From: Candidatus Blautia intestinipullorum
GTDB lineage: Bacteria > Bacillota > Clostridia > Lachnospirales > Lachnospiraceae
Reading direction: 5' to 3'
NCBI GenBank assembly: GCA_019120475.1
Contig: DWVA01000117.1
Span: forward strand, 1-17,753
Length of the DNA: 17,753 bases
Shown: positions 1-5,676 of the stretch, in pieces
Position numbering within the stretch: position 1 is the stretch's first letter
Layout of the letters: the number at the start of each line of letters is the position of its first letter
The notes under the pieces: generated by a model
Told to the model about the DNA's origin: nothing
The model's input: only the letters and a program-made list of their open reading frames with translations
Database searches by the model: none
Made by a program: the position numbers and the translations under genes

Positions 1-43
1 GCACTCTCCCGTCACTGTCCGGAAGGTATATATCGGCATATCT
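1..43 (-). other. 5' leader of an off-window gene, possibly a T-box stem I
   Basis: This is the presumed start of the transcript fired from the promoter at 50-78, running leftwards off the window. The minus strand carries GTGACGGGAGAGTGC at the edge, which loosely resembles the start of a T-box stem I (a GAnGGGA...AGTA-like purine-rich run). No decisive T-box element (specifier loop, UGGN bulge, terminator) lies inside the window. An ATG at 37-39 opens a frame to the edge, but it would begin only a few bases after the start site with no ribosome binding site. A T-box is therefore a guess, made slightly more plausible because aminoacyl-tRNA synthetase genes such as alaS are often found near iscR-type genes in Firmicutes. 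Confidence 0.25.
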
Positions 44-49
44 TTCTTA

Positions 50-78
50 ATGATAAACACTGCGCCAGATAATGTCAA
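50..78 (-). promoter_or_regulatory. Promoter firing leftwards out of the window
   Basis: On the minus strand there is a perfect -35 TTGACA (73-78), a 17-bp spacer and a -10 TATCAT (50-55). It lies about 60 bp beyond the stop codon of the Rrf2-type regulator and points to a separate transcription unit left of the window. Confidence 0.7.
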
Positions 79-139
79 TGCCTTTATCTCTTTCGTTTTT
101 TTAAGCCAGGATTTTCAGAGGCTGCCTCCGAAAGAAACA

Positions 140-574
140 TTAGTCTTCTGTCAGACGGCAGCCTATATTTCTGTCATTTAAAAGATCCTCCAGGGTGATT
201 TTGTCAAAATACTCATTAATAAGGCTGTAAAGACCCTCCCACATCTTTTTTGTCCTGCAGAAAGAGGCCCGGCTGCAGGGCGGCGCGCCCTCTTCCAGAC
301 AGGCGGCGGGGGCCAGAGAGCCCTCTGCGGCTCTTAAAATACTGCCTACCGTATACTCTCCCGGCGTTTTCGCCAGACGATAACCGCCGCCTTTTCCTCT
401 AAGAGAAATGACAAAATGATTCCTGCTCAGGACAGATACGATAGATTCCAGATATTTTTCTGATATTTCCTGCCGTCCGGCCACATCCATCAGCGGAATA
501 TACGCCCCGCTGTCATGCTCCGCCAGATCCAGCATCACCCGCACCGCATAGCGGCCTCTTGTAGATATTTTCAT
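140..574 (-). CDS. Rrf2 family regulator, IscR-type with three-cysteine Fe-S motif
   Basis: This 144-residue protein starts with the Rrf2 signature (MKISTRGRYAVRVMLDLA) and has a winged helix-turn-helix over roughly residues 1-80, including the wing motif RGKGGGYRLA near 59-68. Cys92, Cys100 and Cys106 (C-X7-C-X5-C) sit where IscR carries its [2Fe-2S] ligands; the Rrf2 relative CymR lacks these cysteines. I therefore read it as an Fe-S or redox-sensing transcription factor rather than a CymR. It is the last gene of the cysK-ttcA operon, 60 bp after the ttcA stop. A GGAGG lies about 13 bases before the ATG, longer than usual spacing. A likely target is the palindrome at the cysK promoter (2508-2536), giving autoregulation. 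Family assignment is firm; cluster binding and targets are inferred. Confidence 0.9.
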   Translation of the reverse strand: MKISTRGRYAVRVMLDLAEHDSGAYIPLMDVAGRQEISEKYLESIVSVLSRNHFVISLRGKGGGYRLAKTPGEYTVGSILRAAEGSLAPAACLEEGAPPCSRASFCRTKKMWEGLYSLINEYFDKITLEDLLNDRNIGCRLTED

Positions 575-634
575 AAGTCGTTCAATTCCTCCGCTTACAT
601 AGCAGTCCAGATCGCGGCAAAACAGGCGGCGCGC

Positions 635-1531
635 CTACTTGTATGTTTCAAGGAAATGATGCTTTACGCCGTCTTTTTTATATGCGATGACTGTATTCAG
701 GTTTACATTTTCCACGCTTTTAAAAATATTAAACTCTACCACCGGGTCTCTGGCGGCAAGCTGGCGGATCAGCTCTTTAACCTCCGCGCGCTTGGAGCCT
801 TTGTCCTCTTCCTGGGCGGAAGCCACCCGCTCTGTAAACCGGCAGGCGCAGCGGATAAAACGAAGCTGATTATATTCCGCCCAATGAATGATATCTGCTT
901 CACGGATCAGATACATAGGCCGGATCAGTTCCATTCCCTCAAAATTTGTGCTGTGAAGTTTTGGCATCATAGTCTGGATCTGCCCGCCGTACAGCATTCC
1001 CATAAGGATCGTTTCGATCACGTCGTCGTAGTGGTGTCCCAGGGCAATTTTATTGCACCCCAGCTCTTTCGCCTTGCTGTAAAGATATCCCCGGCGCATT
1101 CTCGCGCAGAGATAGCAGGGCGAATTTTCCTCCGATGCCACAATATTAAAGATTTCCGATTCAAAGACAGTAATGGGAATATTCAAAAGTTTTGCATTAT
1201 CCAGGATCAGACGGTAGTTGAGATCATTGTATCCTGGATTCATCACTAGAAAGACCACTTCAAAATTTTTCTTTCCGTGGCGGGCCAGTTCCTGAAAAAG
1301 CTTTGCCATCAGCATGGAATCTTTGCCGCCGGAAATGCAGACGGCGATTTTATCGCCGTCCTGCACAAGTTCATATTCATTAAGAGCCTTTGTAAAACGT
1401 CTCCAAACCGGTTTCCGGAATTTTTTGATAATGCTTCTCTCAATTTCCCGGACACGTTTTTCTTCTTCCGTCTGCGTAAGATCTTCTTTGATATTTTCTA
1501 TATTATTCTGGTTCATATACTGTTTTTCCAA
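635..1531 (-). CDS. ttcA: TtcA-like PP-loop tRNA thiolation protein
   Basis: This 298-residue N-type ATP pyrophosphatase has the PP-loop SGGKDS at 67-72 and the TtcA-like block GHHYDDVIETILMGMLYGGQ around 165-184. TtcA makes 2-thiocytidine at tRNA position 32 in the cytoplasm using ATP and a cysteine-bound Fe-S cluster. The CxxC pair Cys139/Cys142 is present, and Cys228 matches the third ligand, but it stands in RCACRF (C-X-C) rather than the C-X-X-C of the E. coli protein. Length matches the family (E. coli is 311). The first codon is uncertain: a TTG at 1529-1531 has AAGGA directly against it, while an ATG at 1514-1516 (293 residues) has only weak GGA-type spacing. It follows cysK by 13-28 bases, so the two are co-transcribed. 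The exact tRNA substrate in Firmicutes is not shown by sequence. Confidence 0.8.
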   Translation of the reverse strand: MEKQYMNQNNIENIKEDLTQTEEEKRVREIERSIIKKFRKPVWRRFTKALNEYELVQDGDKIAVCISGGKDSMLMAKLFQELARHGKKNFEVVFLVMNPGYNDLNYRLILDNAKLLNIPITVFESEIFNIVASEENSPCYLCARMRRGYLYSKAKELGCNKIALGHHYDDVIETILMGMLYGGQIQTMMPKLHSTNFEGMELIRPMYLIREADIIHWAEYNQLRFIRCACRFTERVASAQEEDKGSKRAEVKELIRQLAARDPVVEFNIFKSVENVNLNTVIAYKKDGVKHHFLETYK

Positions 1532-1544
1532 TCCTTATAAAACT

Positions 1545-2477
1545 TCAATCTGTAAACAATGGAGTGGAATAATATCTGTCCCCGGAATCCGGAAGGAGCA
1601 CTACGATATTTTTCCCCTGGTTTTCCGGCTGTTTTGCTATTTCAAGAGCTGCATGAAGGGCAGCCCCGGAAGAGATTCCCACAAGTACGCCCTCCTTTTT
1701 TGCCAGAAGTTTCGCGGCGGAAAATGCCTGCTCGCTCCCCACCTTCACCACCTTGTCATAAATGGCTGTGTTCAGCACCTCCGGCACAAATCCGGCTCCG
1801 ATCCCCTGAATTTTGTGGGGTCCTGCCTTACCTCCGGAAAGTACCGGGGAATCCTCCGGCTCCACCGCCACTACTTTCACATCAGGATTTTGAGATTTCA
1901 GATACTCGCCAACGCCGGTAACCGTTCCGCCGGTTCCTACGCCTGCCACAAATATATCCACTTTTCCCTCTGTATCTCTCCAGATTTCCGGGCCTGTTGT
2001 CTCTCTGTGCGCTTTAGGGTTCGCCGGATTTACAAACTGCCCTGCAATAATGCTTCCCGGAATCTCTTTGGAGAGTTCCTCTGCTTTTTCAATGGCTCCG
2101 GCCATTCCCCGGGCTCCTTCCGTCAGCACGATCTCCGCTCCATATGCCTTCAGAATGTTTCTTCTCTCCACACTCATGGTTTCCGGCATAGTCAATATCA
2201 AACGGTATCCCCGGACAGCCGCCAGGGAAGCAAGTCCAATACCTGTATTTCCGGATGTCGGCTCTATGATCACAGCCCCTTCTTTCAGAAGCCCCTTTTC
2301 CTCTGCATCCTCAATAATATATTTCGCGGCTCTGTCTTTCACGCTTCCTGCAGGATTCAGGTATTCCAGCTTGGCGAGAACTCTGGCCTTCAGTTCCAGT
2401 TCTTTTTCTATCTGCATGATTTCCATCAACGGAGTATTTCCGATCAATTCTGCAATTCCTTTGGCAATCTTTGTCAT
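1545..2477 (-). CDS. cysK: Cysteine synthase A (O-acetylserine sulfhydrylase)
   Basis: This 310-residue PLP enzyme makes L-cysteine from O-acetylserine and sulfide in the cytoplasm. The PLP lysine is Lys47 in NPAGSVKDR. The substrate loop TSGNTG is at 73-78, the phosphate-binding GTGGT loop is near 187, and SSGAA lies near the C-terminus. The length is normal for CysK and there is no CBS or other extra domain. The ATG is preceded by AAGGCGG with 9-base spacing. It is the first gene of a minus-strand operon with the TtcA-like protein and the IscR-type regulator, so cysteine supply is tied to an Fe-S-dependent tRNA thiolase and an Fe-S-type sensor. A palindrome overlapping the -10 suggests repression. 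Confidence 0.95.
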   Translation of the reverse strand: MTKIAKGIAELIGNTPLMEIMQIEKELELKARVLAKLEYLNPAGSVKDRAAKYIIEDAEEKGLLKEGAVIIEPTSGNTGIGLASLAAVRGYRLILTMPETMSVERRNILKAYGAEIVLTEGARGMAGAIEKAEELSKEIPGSIIAGQFVNPANPKAHRETTGPEIWRDTEGKVDIFVAGVGTGGTVTGVGEYLKSQNPDVKVVAVEPEDSPVLSGGKAGPHKIQGIGAGFVPEVLNTAIYDKVVKVGSEQAFSAAKLLAKKEGVLVGISSGAALHAALEIAKQPENQGKNIVVLLPDSGDRYYSTPLFTD

Positions 2478-2507
2478 TATCTGTATCCGCCTTTCTCTTT
2501 ATTTTCC

Positions 2508-2536
2508 TATAAACCTACTTGTTTGATATGTTTATA
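2508..2536. promoter_or_regulatory. Inverted-repeat operator candidate at the cysK promoter
   Basis: The sequence is TATAAACCTA, 9 bases, then TATGTTTATA. Nine of the ten positions in each half pair as an inverted repeat. It overlaps the -10 of the cysK promoter and covers the transcription start region, the position of a repressor site. The length and symmetry suit a dimeric Rrf2 regulator, and the operon encodes one at its end. The binding partner is inferred. Confidence 0.55.
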
Positions 2537-2562
2537 TTATATCCTGTTTAAAGGTATGTCAA
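2534..2562 (-). promoter_or_regulatory. Promoter of the cysK-ttcA-iscR-type operon
   Basis: The minus strand has a perfect -35 TTGACA (2557-2562), then TAATAT (2534-2539) after 17 bp, or TATAAT (2536-2541) after 15 bp. It lies about 55 bp upstream of the cysK start and is back to back with the cbiK promoter. Confidence 0.8.
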
Positions 2563-2607
2563 TAGTTTTTTTAAAAGACTTATAATAGTTTTTTCACATT
2601 TTTCTTA

Positions 2608-2636
2608 TTCCATGAAAATGAAGTTTATAGTATAAT
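2608..2636 (+). promoter_or_regulatory. Probable promoter of cbiK
   Basis: A perfect -10 TATAAT at 2631-2636 lies about 30 bp before the cbiK start. The -35 region at the right distance (TTCCAT) is poor, so this promoter may be weak or activator-dependent. The 190-bp cysK/cbiK gap is too short to also hold a cobalamin riboswitch, and none is visible. Confidence 0.45.
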
Positions 2637-2667
2637 AGACAGGAATACTGTAACGGAGGATTTTCCA

Positions 2668-3465
2668 ATGAACCAGACAACAAAAAAAGCAATTCTTGCT
2701 GTCAGTTTTGGCACCAGCTATGAGACGGCCAGAAAAGCAACTATCGAAAAAATTGAGAAAGAAATTGCCGAGGCTTTCCCGGATTACCGTGTTTACCGCG
2801 CCTGGACAAGCAAGATGATCCTAGCGATCCTGAAAAAGCGGGACAATCTTTACATTCCCAATGTAGTTGAGGCTATGGAACAGATGAAAGCGGACGGGAT
2901 CACGGATGTGGTCGTTCAGCCCACTCACATCCTGGACGGCATCGAAAATAATATTATGAAAGAGGAGGCGCTTTCTTTTCAGGACAGCTTCCATTCTATC
3001 ACCTTTGGAACGCCCCTGATCTCCAGCCAGGAGGATGCGCATGCGGTGATCGGCGCTGTTGCAGAGGAATTTAAAGAGCATCTTGACGATACTGCTCTTG
3101 TTCTTATGGGACACGGCACCACCCACCAGGTAAATTCCATATACGCCCGGATCGACACTATGTTTAAGGAGCAGGGACATTCCAATATTTTTCTCGGCAC
3201 TGTTGAGGCGGAACCCACCATTCATGATCTGGTACGGGAAGTCTGTTCCTATTCTCCAAAAAAAGTAGTTCTTGCGCCCTTTATGATCGTTGCCGGAGAT
3301 CACGCGCATAACGATATGGCCGGAGACGAGCCTGATTCCTGGGCTTATCAGTTCCGCCAGCAGAATTATGAAGTGCAGCCTGTCCTGAAAGGTCTTGGCG
3401 AATATCCCGGCATCCGGTCTCTTTTCATTGATCATGTAAAACAGGCGATCAGCAGCCAGTCGTGA
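2668..3465 (+). CDS. cbiK: Sirohydrochlorin cobaltochelatase, anaerobic CbiK type
   Basis: This 265-residue class II chelatase inserts Co2+ into sirohydrochlorin, the entry step of the anaerobic (early-cobalt) cobalamin route. The N-terminus KAILAVSFGTSYETAR is typical of CbiK. Candidate metal ligands are His149 in LMGHGTTH (147-153 region), Glu180 or Glu182 in TVEAEPT, and His212/His214 in VAGDHAHNDMAGD, matching the two-histidine CbiK site. No signal peptide is present, so it is cytoplasmic, unlike periplasmic CbiK proteins of sulfate reducers. The start has GGAGG with 8-base spacing. It is about 9 kb from the main cobalamin operon and has its own promoter, so it may be expressed separately. 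The FKBP gene follows after 31 bp. Confidence 0.93.
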   Translation: MNQTTKKAILAVSFGTSYETARKATIEKIEKEIAEAFPDYRVYRAWTSKMILAILKKRDNLYIPNVVEAMEQMKADGITDVVVQPTHILDGIENNIMKEEALSFQDSFHSITFGTPLISSQEDAHAVIGAVAEEFKEHLDDTALVLMGHGTTHQVNSIYARIDTMFKEQGHSNIFLGTVEAEPTIHDLVREVCSYSPKKVVLAPFMIVAGDHAHNDMAGDEPDSWAYQFRQQNYEVQPVLKGLGEYPGIRSLFIDHVKQAISSQS

Positions 3466-3496
3466 GATTATACATGTTTTTAAAGGAGCTGTCTTT

Positions 3497-4027
3497 ATGA
3501 AAAAAGAGAACCGGCGGATGGCACAGGAACGGCGTGCCGAAGAAAGAAAACGCCTTGAAATAAAAAAGAAACGAAATAAATTTTTAAAGATCGCGGTTCC
3601 CATTGTCCTGATCCTTTTTTTGATCATTGTCCTGATCGTAGACGGTATCCGAAGTTCTGGCAGCGGCGCCGGAGGAAAGGAATCCGATGGTTCTGTTTCC
3701 GAAGCCGCCGTGACCCCTACTCCTGCAAAGAGCGTATCTCTTCAGACAGACGCTTCTCTTACTGTAGAGGACGGAGACACTGTCAATATTGATTATGTTG
3801 GAAAAATAGACGGGATAGCCTTCGAAGGCGGAAGCACCGATGGACTGGGAACAGATCTTGTCATTGGATCAGGAAGCTACATTGACGATTTTGAGGATCA
3901 GTTGATCGGTTCCCATCCCGGCGATGAAGTGGAAGTTACGGTTACTTTCCCTGAAGATTATCAGAAAGCTGATTTCAGGGGAAAAGAGGCTGTATTTGAT
4001 GTAACGGTCAATGGAATTTACCGATAA
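3497..4027 (+). CDS. Membrane-anchored FKBP-type peptidyl-prolyl isomerase (trigger-factor-like domain)
   Basis: This 176-residue protein has a very basic cytoplasmic N-terminus (residues 1-29), one hydrophobic helix at about 30-49 and a Ser/Gly/Thr/Pro-rich linker to about 87. An FKBP domain follows at about 88-175. The domain core (GDTVNIDYVGKIDG, FEDQLIGSHPGDEVEV, VTFPEDY) resembles the isomerase domain of trigger factor more than a generic FKBP. The ribosome-binding and chaperone domains of trigger factor are absent. The topology implied is N-in with the isomerase outside the membrane, so a role in folding exported proteins is likely. AAAGGAG precedes the ATG by 8 bases. It may be co-transcribed with cbiK, but no functional link is evident. 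Confidence 0.85.
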   Translation: MKKENRRMAQERRAEERKRLEIKKKRNKFLKIAVPIVLILFLIIVLIVDGIRSSGSGAGGKESDGSVSEAAVTPTPAKSVSLQTDASLTVEDGDTVNIDYVGKIDGIAFEGGSTDGLGTDLVIGSGSYIDDFEDQLIGSHPGDEVEVTVTFPEDYQKADFRGKEAVFDVTVNGIYR

Positions 4028-4033
4028 AAATGT

Positions 4034-4063
4034 AAAAGAGAGGTTTGAACGCCTCTCTTTTTT
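4034..4063. terminator. Bidirectional intrinsic terminator
   Basis: A 10-bp perfect stem, AAAAGAGAGG (4034-4043) with CCTCTCTTTT (4052-4061), has an 8-base loop and runs into a T-rich tail. It lies between the convergent FKBP gene and the small membrane protein gene, and both strands offer a usable U-tract. Confidence 0.9.
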
Positions 4064-4066
4064 CGT

Positions 4067-4267
4067 CTATCTTTGTTTATCTCTATGCCTGTTCCAGAGC
4101 ACATCTGCCAGATAGAGCAGTACAGTCAGAACGATGATAAGAAGTTCCAATTCCCAGGAAAATAAGATCGGTTCCCCACTAAGGAGACATCCCACCGCAT
4201 AGACCACTGTACAAATCAGATAATATATCGCGATTCTGATAATTCCAGACACTACTTTCTTTCCCAT
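4067..4267 (-). CDS. Small two-helix membrane protein, unknown function
   Basis: This 66-residue protein has two predicted membrane helices (about 9-29 and 38-57) and a basic tail ending NRHRDKQR. I do not recognise the family. It is supported as a real gene by a strong AAGGAGGGG ribosome binding site 5-7 bases before the ATG, a good promoter of its own (4311-4339) and a terminator right after the stop. The double-helix hairpin with a charged C-terminus suggests a small inner-membrane accessory or structural protein; nothing further can be said. Confidence 0.75.
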   Translation of the reverse strand: MGKKVVSGIIRIAIYYLICTVVYAVGCLLSGEPILFSWELELLIIVLTVLLYLADVLWNRHRDKQR

Positions 4268-4310
4268 ATGTACCCCTCCTTCTCAAACTCCGCAGATTTT
4301 TCATGTTTTT

Positions 4311-4339
4311 ATTCTACCATACCCAATGTCAGTCTACAA
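4311..4339 (-). promoter_or_regulatory. Promoter of the small membrane protein gene
   Basis: The minus strand has -35 TTGTAG (4334-4339), a 17-bp spacer and -10 TAGAAT (4311-4316), about 45 bp upstream of the ATG. No clear terminator for the upstream MFS gene was seen in this 99-bp gap, so some read-through is possible. Confidence 0.65.
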
Positions 4340-4366
4340 GGAGCAACACGCTCTAAGCTATGTATT

Positions 4367-5560
4367 TTACTGCTTTACTTTCCTGCTCAGAACCATTCCC
4401 ACGATCAAAAGCAGCGGGAAGATAATAGCTGCCAGAATACCGGCTTTCAGATTGTTTCCAAAATAGGTTGACACAAATCCTGCCAGTGTCGGTCCTGCAG
4501 AGCATCCCAGATCTCCCGCCAGCGCGAAGAACGCGAACATTGCGGTTCCTCCCCCTTTTATTGCCGCCGCCGCTTTACTGAAAGTTCCCGGCCAGAGAAT
4601 GCCCACGGAAAATCCGCATACCGCGCATCCTGCCAGGCTCAGAACCGGAAGAGGCGCAAAGGAAATACAGAGATAGGAAACAACGCAAAGTACAGCGCTT
4701 CCGCTCATAAAACCGTCAAGATTGATACGGTCGCCGTATTTCCCATAAAACAGCCTGGAAAGCCCCATCATAAAGGCAAAGGCCATAGGTCCTGCCAGAT
4801 CCCCTACTGTTTTGCTGACGCCAAGGCCCTGCTCCGCAAAAGTCGACGCCCACTGGCTTACCGCCTGTTCGCTGGCTCCGGCGCATACCATCAAAAGGAC
4901 CATGACCCAGAAGATTCCTTTTGACAGAAGTTCCTTCACAGACAAACCTCTTTCCCCCTCTTCCTGAAGGGAATAGATCGGCGCGGTGAAAAACAGGACG
5001 CAGTTTACCGCCGGGATCAGAGCCCATATCAGCGCAAGGATCTTCCAGTTGGAAATTCCGAAAAGGCTGAAAAAAGCTGTAGACAAAAGCACGACTCCCA
5101 TATGGCCCCAGCAGTAAAAGGAATGCAGAAGGCTCATGGCTTTTTCCTTATTCGGCGTTGGGCAGGCTTCCATAATAGGACTTACAAGCACCTCCAGAAG
5201 TCCTCCTCCTACCGCATAGATCATTACAGCCAGAAGAATCCCGATAAAGGGATCTGAAAATATCTCCGGCAGGATTGTAAGGGAAACCAGTCCTGCGGCG
5301 GCGCAGATATGCGCGATCATTATCGCGGCCTTATATCCGATACGGTCTACAAAACCTGCCGAAAGCATGTCTATCACCAATTGGAATATAAAATTCACCG
5401 TGATCAGAAGGGTGATCCTGGAAAGCGGGATCTGATAGCTGTCCTGAAACATCACAAACAGCAGAGGGATAAAATTATTTACCACAGCCTGGACAACATA
5501 CCCGACAAAGCAGGCATACATTGTTCTTTGAAAACTGACTCCTCCATGTTTTCTTTTCAT
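4367..5560 (-). CDS. Major facilitator superfamily transporter, substrate unknown
   Basis: This polytopic protein of about 397 residues has around 12 hydrophobic segments and the MFS inter-helix motif near the N-terminal half (FVDRIGYKAA, a DRxG-type loop) with a second copy in the other half (FYGKYGDRINLDG). I place the start at the ATG at 5558-5560, because GGGAG lies 7 bases upstream. An upstream in-frame ATG at 5615-5617 has no ribosome binding site and would add 19 charged residues. It is separated from the upstream P-type ATPase by a terminator-like hairpin (5628-5660), so it probably has its own expression, though I found no clear promoter. The substrate cannot be told; the neighbourhood does not settle it. 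Confidence 0.85.
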   Translation of the reverse strand: MKRKHGGVSFQRTMYACFVGYVVQAVVNNFIPLLFVMFQDSYQIPLSRITLLITVNFIFQLVIDMLSAGFVDRIGYKAAIMIAHICAAAGLVSLTILPEIFSDPFIGILLAVMIYAVGGGLLEVLVSPIMEACPTPNKEKAMSLLHSFYCWGHMGVVLLSTAFFSLFGISNWKILALIWALIPAVNCVLFFTAPIYSLQEEGERGLSVKELLSKGIFWVMVLLMVCAGASEQAVSQWASTFAEQGLGVSKTVGDLAGPMAFAFMMGLSRLFYGKYGDRINLDGFMSGSAVLCVVSYLCISFAPLPVLSLAGCAVCGFSVGILWPGTFSKAAAAIKGGGTAMFAFFALAGDLGCSAGPTLAGFVSTYFGNNLKAGILAAIIFPLLLIVGMVLSRKVKQ

Positions 5561-5627
5561 ATACTTTCTCCCAAAATAATTTCTTTTTTCCGATTCATCG
5601 CCGGATTTATTTTTCATATATCAGCGC

Positions 5628-5660
5628 AAAACAAAGGGATGTCCGCCGGATATCCCTTTG
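5628..5660 (-). terminator. Probable terminator after the P-type ATPase
   Basis: On the minus strand CAAAGGGAT (5652-5660) pairs perfectly with ATCCCTTTG (5632-5640), and the stem can extend inward with TCC/GGA. A short TTTT follows. It begins 17 bp beyond the ATPase stop codon. The T-tract is short, so termination may be partial. Confidence 0.6.
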
Positions 5661-5676
5661 CCGTATAATTTTTATC

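Noticed and set aside
121..135. Terminator after the Rrf2-type gene
   Set aside because: A 6-bp stem with a 3-base loop can form, but no T-tract follows on the minus strand.
282..289. GGCGCGCC palindrome, also at 628-635
   Set aside because: Both are short GC palindromes, one inside coding sequence and one reaching the ttcA stop codon; two copies without further context are best taken as chance.
515..1249. Plus-strand open frame of 244 codons opposite ttcA
   Set aside because: It is antisense to a gene with full PP-loop motifs and lacks any recognisable domain or start signal.
1314..2585. Long plus-strand open frame (423 codons) opposite ttcA and cysK
   Set aside because: It runs antisense to two clearly recognised genes, has no family-like motifs and no ribosome binding site; it reflects the codon pattern of the opposite strand.
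2478..2667. Cobalamin riboswitch before cbiK
   Set aside because: The gap is only 190 bp, is filled by two promoters and a palindrome, and shows no B12-box-like sequence.
5615..5617. Upstream ATG of the MFS gene as start
   Set aside because: It has no ribosome binding site and adds 19 charged residues; the ATG at 5558-5560 has GGGAG at good spacing.
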